NCBI RefSeq assembly: GCF_000526335.1
Contig: NZ_JAFW01000001.1
Location: forward strand, 806,001 to 870,000
Direction: 5' to 3'
DNA: 64,000 bases
Origin: Arthrobacter sp. 31Y
GTDB taxonomy: Bacteria > Actinomycetota > Actinomycetes > Actinomycetales > Micrococcaceae
The position numbers were made by a program, and so were the translations under genes. Shown here in pieces: positions 17,840 to 27,446 of the stretch. The notes beneath the pieces are model-generated. The model was given only the letters and a program-made list of their open reading frames with translations, made no database searches and was not told the DNA's origin. The first letter of the stretch is position 1. Each line of letters opens with the position of its first letter.

Positions 17840-19321
17840 TCACAAATCCGATGTTCCGTCCGCGCGTACCGCGGCCAGTTGTGCACGCGTATCGGCCACT
17901 ACCGCGGCCAGGCCATTTCCGGCCAACCAACCGCCCACTACGGCAAGACGGTCGGCAGCGGCGCACACCTGCCGCACCTCTGCTACGCGCTGTTTATGAC
18001 CGACGGCGGCGAACGGCAAGGCTCCGGCCCAGCGCACAACATCCCAGTCCACGATGTCCGCCCGGGTCACTGGCACGGTCAGCAGCGCGGAAGCATCTTC
18101 CACGGCGGCGGCTATGAGCGACGCATCATCCATGACGATGTCCGCTCCGCCGCCCGCCTCTTCGCGCCGACCATAAGACAGGCGCAAGACGTGCGTGCCC
18201 GGACCAGCTTCGTCAGCCAACCAATCCCATTTCGCCGTTGCGTGCGTCAGGGCTTTGGCCTGGATCCCCGGGGTTTCAGGTGCCACCAGGATTCCAGTCC
18301 CGCGGGGCCTGCCATCGAGCTGCGGCAAGTCCACCACCAAGGTCACCAGGCTCACCAGCGGCCCGGGAGCCGGGCGCAGGCCGGCCAGCTCAGGCACGGA
18401 CTTCTCCAGCAACCCGACGGCGGCCGGGCCGTCGAGCGCTACCACCAGGCGGTCGGCGTCGAACGTGGATTCTCCAGCGGTGACCCGCCAACCCTCCGGC
18501 GTCTTAGCGACGTCGTCGGCGCGGTGACCGGCGAGCAGTTCGACTCCGCGAGCCCGCAGGTCAGCGACGAGTGCGTCCACCAGGGTGTTCATTCCGCCCT
18601 TCAACCCCGCAACAGCGGAACCCGCTTTGGCGGGACCGGATGATGCACCCTTTGCGGCTTTGCGTTGAGCCGCAACGGCAGCGGCGAGTGAGCCATGAGT
18701 GCGGATTCCAGCGCGCAGGCCTGGGGCCACCATGTCCACGTCCAGCAGGGCGGGGTCAGCCGAATGAACGCCGCCCACCACCGGCGAAACCAGCCGTTCC
18801 AGAACCCTTCTGCCCATGCGCGTGCGCACCAGAGCGGAAACGCTGGTGACCTCCGAGGACGTGCCGGCAGAGGCCGGGAGCCAGCGGTCAAAGGAAGCTC
18901 TGATAGCTCCGAGGAGCCCCAGGGATCGTCGAACCTCGGGATCCCATGCGTTCGCGGGGATGCCGAGCACTCCCGTTTTGGGGAGCTCCTGCGGACCGTC
19001 AGGAAGCTGCACCCAGGCACCTCCGGGATGAGGAGCTACGATCCGGTCGGCCAGTCCCAGCTCACGCGCGAGATCGGCCACTGCCGTGGACCGCGTGGCA
19101 AACGACTCGGCCCCACTGTCCAGATGCAGCCCGGCAACAACGTGGCTTCCCACGCAGCCTCCCCATGCAGCGCCCGCCTCGAGGACGGTCACCGCTGAAC
19201 CAGCCGCAGCCAGTTCCCGCGCGGCGATCAGGCCCGAGATACCGCCTCCCACTACCAGGGCAGTGGGCCGTGCAGCTGGTGCCTTGGGGTCTGACGTGGG
19301 CGTTGCGTGCCCCCCGCGCAT
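17840..19321 (-). CDS. hemY: Coproporphyrinogen III / protoporphyrinogen oxidase (HemY/CgoX)
   Basis: 493-residue FAD flavoprotein that oxidises the porphyrinogen using O2. The FAD-binding glycines are GGGISG (25-30) followed by EAGAAWGG, and the C terminus has the second FAD block VVGGWLAGNGL. Given HemQ in the same cluster, the true substrate is probably coproporphyrinogen III. The GTG/ATG start at 19321 lies 5 bases after the hemE stop, so hemE and hemY form one unit. The first 17 residues are a variable tail. Confidence 0.93.
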   Translation of the reverse strand: MRGGHATPTSDPKAPAARPTALVVGGGISGLIAARELAAAGSAVTVLEAGAAWGGCVGSHVVAGLHLDSGAESFATRSTAVADLARELGLADRIVAPHPGGAWVQLPDGPQELPKTGVLGIPANAWDPEVRRSLGLLGAIRASFDRWLPASAGTSSEVTSVSALVRTRMGRRVLERLVSPVVGGVHSADPALLDVDMVAPGLRAGIRTHGSLAAAVAAQRKAAKGASSGPAKAGSAVAGLKGGMNTLVDALVADLRARGVELLAGHRADDVAKTPEGWRVTAGESTFDADRLVVALDGPAAVGLLEKSVPELAGLRPAPGPLVSLVTLVVDLPQLDGRPRGTGILVAPETPGIQAKALTHATAKWDWLADEAGPGTHVLRLSYGRREEAGGGADIVMDDASLIAAAVEDASALLTVPVTRADIVDWDVVRWAGALPFAAVGHKQRVAEVRQVCAAADRLAVVGGWLAGNGLAAVVADTRAQLAAVRADGTSDL

Positions 19322-19326
19322 TGCGC

Positions 19327-20442
19327 CTACTCCGCTGAGATGGAGTGGATGAGCTGCACCACGCGGGTCAGGACTGTGGGATCCGTTTCGGGCGGAACTC
19401 CATGGCCAAGGTTCAGGACGTGGCCAGGGGCGTGGGAACCGGCAGCGATGACCTCGCGGACATGGGCTTCAAGGACCTCCCACGGAGCGGACAGGAGAGC
19501 AGGGTCAATATTGCCCTGGAGCGGCACAGTGCCACCCAGGCGTCGGTTTGCCTCGTCCAAGGGCAGCCGGTAATCGACGCCCACAACGTCCACGCCGACG
19601 TCCCGCATGGCAACCAGCAACTCGGAGGTGCCGGTTCCAAAGTGGATCAACGGCGCCCCGAGTCCGCGGACATGATCGAGGGCGCGGGTGGATGCGGGCG
19701 CCACGAACTTGGTGTAGTCAGCCAGGCCCAGGGACCCTGCCCAGGAATCAAAGAGCTGCGCTGCCGAAGCGCCTGCCTCAAGTTGCGCCTGAAGGAACAT
19801 CCCGGAAGTATCTGCAGCCCAGCTGGCCAGCGCGGCCCAGGTCTCGGGATCGGCGTGCATCATGGTCCGCGGCCCGAGATGGTCCCGCGAGGGCTTCCCC
19901 TCAACCATGTAGGCGGCAAGGGTGAAAGGCGCGCCAGCGAAACCGATCAGCGGCGTCTTTCCAAGTTCGGCAACCGTCAGGCGGACGGCTTCGCGAATCG
20001 GCTCGAGAGCCTCCCATGTCAGGGTGGGCAGGGCGGCAACATCAGCGGCCGTCCGGACAGGCTTGTCCAAAACAGGCCCTACGCCCGGGACGATGTCCAC
20101 GCCCACGCCGGCGAGCTTCAACGGAATAACGATGTCCGAGAAGAAGATGGCAGCGTCCACGTCGTGGCGGCGGACAGGCTGAAGGGTAATCTCCGCGGCG
20201 AGTTCAGGCCGGAGGCAAGAGTCCAGCATGGCAACGCCTTCGCGCACCTTCAGATACTCGGGCAGGGAACGGCCGGCCTGTCGCATGAACCAGACCGGCC
20301 TGCGGGACGGTGTGCCACCACGGTATGCAGTGATCAACGGCGAGTCCGAGGTACGGCCGTCTTTCAGCGGGTGGTCGGCGCCGAGGGTTCCCGCCGGGGC
20401 GTTCGAAGCCGTACTGTTGGATGCTGCCGCGCTAGAAGTCAT
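19327..20442 (-). CDS. hemE: Uroporphyrinogen decarboxylase
   Basis: 371-residue enzyme producing coproporphyrinogen III. It shows the invariant N-terminal RPVWFMRQAGR, GFAGAPFTL and the C-terminal LNLGHGVPPETDP. The ATG at 20442 is chosen since GAAGG precedes it and the following 20 residues form the usual variable Ser/Ala-rich tail. It begins the minus-strand haem genes and diverges from hemA. Confidence 0.96.
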   Translation of the reverse strand: MTSSAAASNSTASNAPAGTLGADHPLKDGRTSDSPLITAYRGGTPSRRPVWFMRQAGRSLPEYLKVREGVAMLDSCLRPELAAEITLQPVRRHDVDAAIFFSDIVIPLKLAGVGVDIVPGVGPVLDKPVRTAADVAALPTLTWEALEPIREAVRLTVAELGKTPLIGFAGAPFTLAAYMVEGKPSRDHLGPRTMMHADPETWAALASWAADTSGMFLQAQLEAGASAAQLFDSWAGSLGLADYTKFVAPASTRALDHVRGLGAPLIHFGTGTSELLVAMRDVGVDVVGVDYRLPLDEANRRLGGTVPLQGNIDPALLSAPWEVLEAHVREVIAAGSHAPGHVLNLGHGVPPETDPTVLTRVVQLIHSISAE

Positions 20443-20560
20443 GCCTTCGATTGTGCCGAAAATCCGGGGCAAAAGATAACGACAAGCTGTCACGTCGCGC
20501 CTCGCCCGGGCTGTTGTGACGGGGATCACTCATCCGCGTGGGGATCACCACGGCGCCGCA

Positions 20561-20591
20561 TTGTTCTACCGGGCTACGAAAAAGCTATGAT
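20561..20591 (+). promoter_or_regulatory. Tentative hemA promoter
   Basis: TTGTTC (20561-20566) and TATGAT (20586-20591) with a 19-base spacer, longer than ideal. The start point would fall almost on the GTG at 20601, giving a very short or absent leader. Confidence 0.35.
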
Positions 20592-20600
20592 TGGGGTGCT

Positions 20601-21923
20601 GTGGTTCTTTTCTCATTGGTGGCTACACACGCCGACATCGACCTCGAAACTGTCGCTCAGTTGAGCAACGGTTCCTCTGAGCTTGCCTCGGCAGCCCTGA
20701 CAGACTCCTCCGTGGTTTCCGGCGCCGTGGTTCTGGCCACGTGCAACCGCTACGAAATCTACGGAGAAACAGCCAACGGGGCTGACCTTGAGGCAGCACG
20801 CTCCGCCTTGGTTTCGCAGATCAGCGAATTCAGCGGCCTTAACGAGCAACTCGTCTCACGCTCCTTTGCCACGAACACCGGCCCGGATGTCACACGGCAC
20901 CTCTTCGCTGTGAGTGCCGGCTTGGATTCAGCCGTGGTGGGTGAGCGCGAGATCGCAGGCCAGGTCCGCCGGGCACTGATCACCGCCCAGCAGGAAGGCA
21001 CCGCCAGCTCCGGCCTCGTGCGCCTCTTCCAGGCGGCCTCCAAAACGGCCAAGGATGTGGGCGCACAGACGGCCCTCGGCTCCCGTGGGCTTTCGATCGT
21101 TTCCGTCGCATTGGACCTCGCCACCGACCTCGCCGAGAACGACGATTGGTCCACCAAGAAAGTTGTGGTCTTCGGAACCGGAGCCTATGCCGGCGCTACC
21201 ATGTCGCTCCTGCGTGAGCGCGGCTGCACGGATGTTTCCGTTTATTCTTCTTCCGGCCGCGCCGAGGGCTTCGTGGCCACCCGCGGCGGAACAGCACTCG
21301 ACGCCGACTCTCTTCCCGCTGCTGTTGCCGCTGCTGACGTCATGATTGGCTGCAGCGGATCGGACAACCGGGTGGAAGCCACGGATCTTGCCCGCGTCCG
21401 CGCCCAGTCCGGCAAACCTTTGATCGCGATCGACCTCGCGCTCACCCATGATTTTGACCCCGCCGTGGGCGAACTCGACGGCGTTGAACTCCTCACGCTT
21501 GAATCCGTGCGGCTCGCTGCGCCACAGGAACAGGCAGAGTCGCTCTCGCAGGCCAGCGCAATCGTGAACGGCGCCGCCGCTTCCTTCGAGTCCGAACGTG
21601 AAGCCCGCTCGGTGGACACTGCCATCGTGGCACTCCGCCGACACACCATGAACGTCCTCGACGCGGAAATGGAAAAAGTCCGCGCCCGTCACGGTTGTAC
21701 CGCCGCTGCCGAAGAGGTTGAGTTTGCCCTTCGCCGGATGGTCAAGCAGCTCCTGCACATTCCCACTGTCCGGGCCCGCGAGCTGGCAGCCAACGGCCAG
21801 CAGGACGACTATGTGGCAGCCCTTGAGGCCCTCTACGGCATCCAGGTGGAACAGCCCTCAGCCGCTGCTCCCGCCGCCGAGTGCCCCGTGGATCACCAGC
21901 AACTCCGCTCCGAAAGCGCCTGA
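20601..21923 (+). CDS. hemA: Glutamyl-tRNA reductase
   Basis: 440-residue first enzyme of the C5 haem route, reducing glutamyl-tRNA to glutamate-1-semialdehyde with NADPH. The catalytic Cys is C48 in [21 protein letters not shown], the Rossmann stretch [11 protein letters not shown] and the C-terminal dimerisation helix are present. The GTG at 20601 gives the usual start VLFSLVATH with GGGGTG just upstream; a longer frame has no family similarity. The tail after about residue 415 is a variable Ala/Pro segment. It is divergent from hemE, so both directions may be co-regulated from the 158-base gap. Confidence 0.96.
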   Translation: MVLFSLVATHADIDLETVAQLSNGSSELASAALTDSSVVSGAVVLATCNRYEIYGETANGADLEAARSALVSQISEFSGLNEQLVSRSFATNTGPDVTRHLFAVSAGLDSAVVGEREIAGQVRRALITAQQEGTASSGLVRLFQAASKTAKDVGAQTALGSRGLSIVSVALDLATDLAENDDWSTKKVVVFGTGAYAGATMSLLRERGCTDVSVYSSSGRAEGFVATRGGTALDADSLPAAVAAADVMIGCSGSDNRVEATDLARVRAQSGKPLIAIDLALTHDFDPAVGELDGVELLTLESVRLAAPQEQAESLSQASAIVNGAAASFESEREARSVDTAIVALRRHTMNVLDAEMEKVRARHGCTAAAEEVEFALRRMVKQLLHIPTVRARELAANGQQDDYVAALEALYGIQVEQPSAAAPAAECPVDHQQLRSESA

Positions 21924-21947
21924 CCCCTCTGCCTAACCGCTCTCCGA

Positions 21948-23150
21948 CTAGTAGACGGGCTTCTCAGGCTCGACGTCGCGCACCCAGGCGAGAATACCGC
22001 CGTCGAGATGGCTGACGCGGGTATAGCCGGCCTTTTGCGCTGCCTCGAGGACAGCCGCCGAGCGAGTCCCGGCCTTGCAGTGGAACACAATGTCTTTGTT
22101 CTGAGGCAGCTCCACCCACGCCTCGCCGGAGAGAATGCGGCCTTGCGGAATGAGGACAGCGCCGTCGATGTTCACGATGCTGTGCTCGCCTGACTCGCGG
22201 ACGTCCACGAGTTCGAAGTCCCTCTCCCCCAACTCCCGTTCGGCAAGCATTGCGGCGAGGTCCTTGGCAGAAACAGTGTGATCCTGGTCCGTGGCCACCG
22301 GTGGCGTCACGCCGCAGAAGGCGTCATAGTCGGTTAGTTCCGTAATGGGCTCGGCTTCCGGATCCTTGGAGACCTTGATCTCGCGCCAGCTTCCGCCCAA
22401 AGCATCAAAGAGCGCCACCCGCCCAAGCAATGAACGCCCGACGCCGGTGATCAGCTTCACGGCCTCGGTGACCATGAGCGATCCAACCGCTGCACAGAGC
22501 ATGCCAAACACGCCGCCCTCGCCGCAGGACGGCACGGAGCCGGCAGGAGGCGCTTCGGGGTAAAGATCCCTGTACGTTGGACCGTGCTCGGCCCAGAAGA
22601 CGCTCACCTGGCCGTCAAAGCGGAAGATGGACCCCCAGACGTAGGGCTTGCCGAGGATGGCGGCAGCGTCATTCACCAGATACCGGGTGGCGAAGTTGTC
22701 CGCGCCGTCCAGGATGAGGTCGTACTGCGCAAACAACTCCAGCGCGTTGGACGAGTCCAGCCGTACGTCATGCAGGACAACATTGACCAGGGGGTTGAGT
22801 TCAGTGATGGCGTTGCGCGCGGATTCGATCTTGGGCCTACCCACGTCCTTCACACCATGGATGACCTGGCGCTGAAGGTTGCTAAGATCCACCGCGTCAT
22901 CGTCCACGATGCCCAGCGTGCCCACTCCGGCGGCGGCCAGGTACAGCAGTGCCGGGGAACCCAGGCCACCGGCGCCTATGACGAGGACTTTGGCATTCTT
23001 AAGCCTGCGTTGGCCCAGGGCGCCAATTTCCGGAATGATGAGATGCCGGGAGTACCGCTCCACCTCGGTCGGCGTGAGTTCGGCGGCCGGTTCAACAAGG
23101 GGCGGGAGGACAGCGGGCGCAGCAGTGTGGGCAGCAACAATTGAGGCCAT
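21948..23150 (-). CDS. moeZ: MoeZ: ThiF/MoeB adenylyltransferase fused to rhodanese
   Basis: 400-residue two-domain protein. The E1-like N-terminal domain (about 30-275) has the ATP-binding GAGGLGSP and LSNLQRQVIH, and should adenylate the Gly-Gly end of sulfur carriers such as MoaD, CysO or ThiS. The C-terminal rhodanese (about 300-400) has the active Cys near residue 358 in FHCKAGTRSA and would supply sulfur. In mycobacteria the homologue serves several carriers; here thiS lies 2.6 kb away. The ATG at 23150 is preferred over GTG at 23177 since a TAATAT box at 23184-23189 would start transcription near 23177. Confidence 0.9.
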   Translation of the reverse strand: MASIVAAHTAAPAVLPPLVEPAAELTPTEVERYSRHLIIPEIGALGQRRLKNAKVLVIGAGGLGSPALLYLAAAGVGTLGIVDDDAVDLSNLQRQVIHGVKDVGRPKIESARNAITELNPLVNVVLHDVRLDSSNALELFAQYDLILDGADNFATRYLVNDAAAILGKPYVWGSIFRFDGQVSVFWAEHGPTYRDLYPEAPPAGSVPSCGEGGVFGMLCAAVGSLMVTEAVKLITGVGRSLLGRVALFDALGGSWREIKVSKDPEAEPITELTDYDAFCGVTPPVATDQDHTVSAKDLAAMLAERELGERDFELVDVRESGEHSIVNIDGAVLIPQGRILSGEAWVELPQNKDIVFHCKAGTRSAAVLEAAQKAGYTRVSHLDGGILAWVRDVEPEKPVY

Positions 23151-23183
23151 ACCCCAATGTATGCCTGCAGATGCCACCCGGTC

Positions 23184-23189
23184 ATATTA
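23184..23189 (-). promoter_or_regulatory. Tentative -10 box (TAATAT) of moeZ
   Basis: TAATAT on the minus strand, 34-39 bases before the ATG at 23150. TTATGA stands about 16 bases further upstream as a poor -35. The box decides the choice of start. Confidence 0.35.
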
Positions 23190-23234
23190 CCCCCCGGTAG
23201 AGTAGTCATAACTGCAAAGGAAAGGCGGCAGACT

Positions 23235-23891
23235 GTGGCTGACGGCACACGGGCAAACGATGGGGCACCGGCCAAGCAGGAACGGTCAGGTACAACGCGT
23301 TCACCAAGGTTGCCGCGGGACGAGCGCCGCGCACAGTTGCTGAACGCGGCCTTGGAAGTATTCGTCTCCAACGGCTTCCATGGGGCGGCCATGGATGAAA
23401 TCGCAGAGGCCGCTCATGTGAGCAAGCCAGTGCTTTATCAGCACTTCCCGTCCAAGCGTGAGCTCTATATGGCGCTCTTGGACAGCCACCTGGCGACCCT
23501 GACGCAACTGATGCTCAACGCCTTGAACTCCACCACGGACAACAAGGAACGCGTCAAGGCCGTCATGCGCGCCTATTACCGGTTCATTGCCGATGACGAC
23601 CAAGCCCATCGCCTGGTGTTCGAGTCGGACCTGATCAACGATCCCGATGTCAGCTCGCGTTTGGAGACTTTCAACAAAACCTTCGCGGATGCCGTGGCCC
23701 ACGTCATCGCCGAGGACACCAAGCTGCCCCCTCTTGAAGCGCAGCTTCTTGGGCGTGGCCTGGCTGGAATGGCGCAGGTCAGCGCCAGATATTGGCTTGA
23801 AACGGATGGAAACCTGGACCTCGATGTGGCCAGTGATCTGATCTATCGTTTAGCTTGGCGCGGAATCAGTCGATTCCCCAAAGAGTCCTAG
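23235..23891 (+). CDS. TetR-family transcriptional regulator
   Basis: 218-residue one-component regulator. The N-terminal tail of about 30 residues is followed by a typical TetR helix-turn-helix: LEVFVSNGFHGAAMDEIA, then VSKPVLYQHFPSKREL. The rest is an all-helical ligand and dimerisation domain without obvious ligand clues. GTG at 23235 is used as start because AAGGCGG lies just upstream. It is divergent from moeZ and 50 bases before the DUF3107 gene. The pair TetR plus DUF3107 is also adjacent in Mycobacterium (Rv3208/Rv3208A), so a functional link is likely though unproven. Confidence 0.85.
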   Translation: MADGTRANDGAPAKQERSGTTRSPRLPRDERRAQLLNAALEVFVSNGFHGAAMDEIAEAAHVSKPVLYQHFPSKRELYMALLDSHLATLTQLMLNALNSTTDNKERVKAVMRAYYRFIADDDQAHRLVFESDLINDPDVSSRLETFNKTFADAVAHVIAEDTKLPPLEAQLLGRGLAGMAQVSARYWLETDGNLDLDVASDLIYRLAWRGISRFPKES

Positions 23892-23941
23892 GCTACAAAT
23901 AGAGGACTGACTTACAACTTGATTGGCTTGGAGGCCTTGCT

Positions 23942-24166
23942 GTGGAAGTAAAGATCGGCATTCAGAACGTTGGCCGTGAGATCGTGCTCGAATCCTCCTT
24001 GGATGCCGACGCCGTCGCCAAGATTGTGGCCGAGGCCGTGACTAAAGGCTCCGAGCTTCGCCTCACTGATGAGAAGGGCCGCCAGATCATCGTTCCCGGC
24101 AACGTGTTGGGCTATGTGGAGATCGGTGCCGAGGAAACCCGCCGCGTAGGCTTTGGCGCCCTCTAG
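23942..24166 (+). CDS. DUF3107 family small protein
   Basis: 74-residue soluble protein beginning at GTG with GGAGG upstream. It has the DUF3107 pattern: EVKIGIQNVGREIVLES at the N terminus and IIVPGNVLGYVEIG near the end. Function unknown; it is a widespread actinobacterial core protein, next to a TetR gene here as in mycobacteria. Predicted as a mixed alpha/beta fold without membrane segments. Confidence 0.85.
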   Translation: MEVKIGIQNVGREIVLESSLDADAVAKIVAEAVTKGSELRLTDEKGRQIIVPGNVLGYVEIGAEETRRVGFGAL

Positions 24167-24203
24167 GGCTTTCCCACTTCTCGTCGTCCGCTAAGGAGTA
24201 TTC

Positions 24204-24506
24204 ATGCTTTCTCTCGTCGTGGTGGTTCTGGCCACCATTGCCACCGGTTTCATTGTGTGGGCCAACGACAAGCGGCACGGCAAATACGGGATCGCCTTGC
24301 CGGCCGGTGTCTCCGCAGCTGTGGGTACCCTGAGCTGGATCGCGTTCATCAGTGCCGGATTGGGTTACCAGCCAGGCGCTACGTGGATTCCGTGGGTGTT
24401 GCCGATAGTGCTGGGAACCGCTGCTGCCGCGGGCGCGGTGGTCTTCCTTGGCAGGACGCGCACCCAGCACGATACTGCGGCCCTGACCAAGGCGCTTCGT
24501 CTTTAG
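24204..24506 (+). CDS. Small integral membrane protein, function unknown
   Basis: 100-residue protein with three hydrophobic segments (about 1-19, 31-52 and 62-83) and a charged C-terminal tail. AAGGAG lies 6 bases before the ATG. It follows the DUF3107 gene by 37 bases and is probably in the same operon; a strong terminator lies 25 bases after its stop. I recognise no family motif. Confidence 0.75.
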   Translation: MLSLVVVVLATIATGFIVWANDKRHGKYGIALPAGVSAAVGTLSWIAFISAGLGYQPGATWIPWVLPIVLGTAAAAGAVVFLGRTRTQHDTAALTKALRL

Positions 24507-24531
24507 GGCCAAAACAGCAGCAACACGACAC

Positions 24532-24573
24532 AGCAGTAGTGACCGTCACCAACAGGTGACGGTCACTACTGCT
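24532..24573. terminator. Bidirectional terminator, 19-bp perfect stem
   Basis: Arms 24532-24550 and 24555-24573 pair perfectly around a 4-base loop. It separates the membrane protein gene (plus) from the pterin dehydratase gene (minus). Only a short T tract follows. Confidence 0.85.
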
Positions 24574-24580
24574 TTAAGCT

Positions 24581-24916
24581 TCACGACGCCGGATACCGCT
24601 CCGGTTGCGCAATGGCGCCAATTCCCGCGGCTGCTTCGCTCACTGCCGTGGCAGCGGCGACATCCCGTTGGGTTACCTGTCCGCCAGCATCATGGGAAAC
24701 GTAGCGGAGGAAAACCCTATTGAAGCGCCACTCCAGATCCGGATGATGATCTTGTTCCTCGGAGATCTGACCCACCGCGGCAATGAGCGCAAGCGCGTTA
24801 GCCGCCGTCGAGGTTTTATAGACAGTCACCAGGCCGTTCTGGTTCTTCCAGTCCGGCAGGAGTCCGAGGGCAGCATTGATGGCTTCCTCAGTCAATCGCT
24901 CGTCCTGGCTTGCCAT
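24581..24916 (-). CDS. 4a-hydroxytetrahydrobiopterin dehydratase (PCD/DCoH)
   Basis: 111-residue protein with the pterin carbinolamine dehydratase signature: H57-H58-P59 then WRFNRVFLRYVSHDAGG and a TxxD motif. The residues needed for dehydration are present. No phenylalanine hydroxylase gene lies nearby, so it may recycle pterin for an enzyme elsewhere or act on another pterin. It follows thiG by 59 bases on the same strand and could be cotranscribed with the thiamin genes. Confidence 0.88.
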   Translation of the reverse strand: MASQDERLTEEAINAALGLLPDWKNQNGLVTVYKTSTAANALALIAAVGQISEEQDHHPDLEWRFNRVFLRYVSHDAGGQVTQRDVAAATAVSEAAAGIGAIAQPERYPAS

Positions 24917-24975
24917 GACTGCTCCTCCTCTTCCGGACTATTCCGGAGAATCCCGGCCATGTCCGAAGTACCGGA

Positions 24976-25791
<816 letters not shown>

Positions 25792-26028
25792 TCAGCCTCC
25801 TTGGACTGCAGTTACGAGTTCGAGTTCGTCTCCGTCGGCGAGCGCCGTCACGGCCCATTGGCTGCGCGGCACCACCTCGGAATTACGTGCGACGGCGACG
25901 CCCAGCTTTCCGCCGTCGGCCGCCTGTCCGCGGGGATCCAGGACGCGGCCGGTCATGGCAGTGACGAGGGTACTGACGGAAGCGTCGGCCGGCACGGCGT
26001 GATCGGTTCCGTTGAGTTTGATGTTCAT
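25792..26028 (-). CDS. thiS: Sulfur carrier protein ThiS
   Basis: 78-residue ubiquitin-fold sulfur carrier ending in the required Gly-Gly (TAVQGG), which is adenylated and thiocarboxylated before giving sulfur to ThiG. It is slightly longer than the 66-residue norm, with an insertion near VLDPRGQAADGG. ATG at 26028 overlaps the thiO stop (ATGA). No dedicated ThiF is in the operon; MoeZ at 21948-23150 is a plausible activating enzyme. Confidence 0.92.
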   Translation of the reverse strand: MNIKLNGTDHAVPADASVSTLVTAMTGRVLDPRGQAADGGKLGVAVARNSEVVPRSQWAVTALADGDELELVTAVQGG

Positions 26029-27308
26029 GCGGTTTCCTCGGTAAGGGTTTTCGCCGGTGGTACGAGTACGGCTGGTGTGAGTAAAACGGGAACAGATGTG
26101 TTGCCCGCGAATCGATCGGGCAGGAAGGGCGCCCACCGGGGGTCCGCGGAGCCATTGATGAGTTCTCCCACGATCTTGGCGGCCACAGGAGTCAAGAGAA
26201 CTCCGTGGCGGAAGAACCCTGTGGCGATCACCAGGCCCTCAACGTCGCCGTTGGGACCGTTGACCCGTCCAAGCAGAGGTGCATTATCCGGTGTTCCGGG
26301 GCGGGCTCGGGCCGTTGCCTCCAGGAGTTCCAGCTCCGCAACCGCGGGCACCAGTACTTGGGCGTCCCGCAGCAATTGATACACCCCGCCCGCGGAGACA
26401 GCGTTGGAAGCCTCTGACAATCCGTACTCGCGTTGTGTCGCTCCAATCACCACGGTGCCATCGTCCCGGGGCACAATGTAAACCGGCACGCCACGAACCA
26501 TCCCGCGAACCGTGGACGAGACCAAGGGCCGCAGGTGGTGGGGGACGCGGAGCCGGAGGATGTCGCCATAGACCGGCCTCACTGGAAGGTTCAGGCCCGC
26601 AGGAAGCCCGGACAGATGAGAGGCTCCCAGTCCGTTGGCCACCACCGTCTCCCGGGCGTGGACGATGCCTCCGGACTCCAGCTGAACACCAGTGACCCGC
26701 CCGCCGTCCCACAGGATGCGGCGTGCCGGCGAAGACACGGCGTAACCCTCCTCGGCTCCGTACACCCAGGATTGCTCGTCGGCCGCATGGGATGACAATC
26801 CTGCCAAGAGGCATGCCGCCAGTTTTCGCGGATCCACCTGATGGTCGGCAGGAATGTCGAAGGCGCAGGAAATCTGTGGGCTGAGGAGCGGCTCGCGTTG
26901 CCTTGCTTCCCGCAAGGCCAGGGGTTCAACAGCTAGACCGGCTGCAAGCTGCACTGACCTCAGGTCTGCGAGCGCCCTGCGATCGGCGGCATCGGCGCCT
27001 ACTGCGAGGGTCGACGTCGTGCGGTATCCGCTGTCCCTTCCCTTCTGGTGGAGGCCTTCCACAAAGGAGGGCCATTGTTGGGAAGACTCAAGCATCAACT
27101 CCAGGAGATCTTCCTCCTGGTAATGCAGCTCGCTGACGGGTGCCAGCATTCCGGCTGCGGCAAACGTTGCGCCCGAGGCGGGGTGCGGATCGATCAGCAC
27201 CACTGAACGTCCAAGCCGCCTGGCTTCGTGAGCAATGCCGAGGCCTATGATGCCGGCGCCTATAACGGCCACATCTGCCTGGAAGTGGGTGTGGCGGGGA
27301 TCTGCCAT
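26025..27308 (-). CDS. thiO: Glycine oxidase ThiO
   Basis: 427-residue FAD amine oxidase that oxidises glycine to the imine used by ThiG, the aerobic alternative to ThiH. The FAD fold is at the N terminus with GAGIIG (17-22), and the C terminus has FFRHGVLLTPV. It is the first gene of the riboswitch-led thiamin operon. Its ribosome site AGGGAAGGA is part of the 3' end of the riboswitch, so thiamin pyrophosphate should reduce its translation. Confidence 0.93.
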   Translation of the reverse strand: MADPRHTHFQADVAVIGAGIIGLGIAHEARRLGRSVVLIDPHPASGATFAAAGMLAPVSELHYQEEDLLELMLESSQQWPSFVEGLHQKGRDSGYRTTSTLAVGADAADRRALADLRSVQLAAGLAVEPLALREARQREPLLSPQISCAFDIPADHQVDPRKLAACLLAGLSSHAADEQSWVYGAEEGYAVSSPARRILWDGGRVTGVQLESGGIVHARETVVANGLGASHLSGLPAGLNLPVRPVYGDILRLRVPHHLRPLVSSTVRGMVRGVPVYIVPRDDGTVVIGATQREYGLSEASNAVSAGGVYQLLRDAQVLVPAVAELELLEATARARPGTPDNAPLLGRVNGPNGDVEGLVIATGFFRHGVLLTPVAAKIVGELINGSADPRWAPFLPDRFAGNTSVPVLLTPAVLVPPAKTLTEETA

Positions 27309-27314
27309 TCGTTT

Positions 27315-27411
27315 CCTTCCCTACGCCGGTACTAGCCGGATCAGGTCAAGCGGTCGGCTCTGAAGCCCTCTCAGCCGGACAGTCATATGACGATCGTCGC
27401 GGCTCCCGCAG
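27315..27411 (-). promoter_or_regulatory. TPP riboswitch (THI element) of thiO-thiS-thiG
   Basis: On the minus strand the conserved blocks appear in order: GCGGGAGCC, GGCTGAGAGGG, ACCGCTTGACCTGATC, CCGGC..GTACCGGCGTAGGGA. These are the pyrimidine-binding and pyrophosphate-binding arms of the TPP aptamer. The final GTAGGGAAGGA doubles as the Shine-Dalgarno sequence of thiO, 7 bases from its ATG, so translational control is the likely mode. The 5' boundary is approximate. Confidence 0.93.
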
Positions 27412-27433
27412 TACGTGCCCAGTTTAGAGGAAC

Positions 27434-27439
27434 TACTCT
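27434..27439 (+). promoter_or_regulatory. -10 box (TACTCT) for a leaderless thiE transcript
   Basis: TACTCT followed by seven bases and the ATG at 27447. The promoter would lie inside the region that, on the other strand, starts the riboswitch RNA. Confidence 0.4.
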
Positions 27440-27446
27440 GGTTTCC

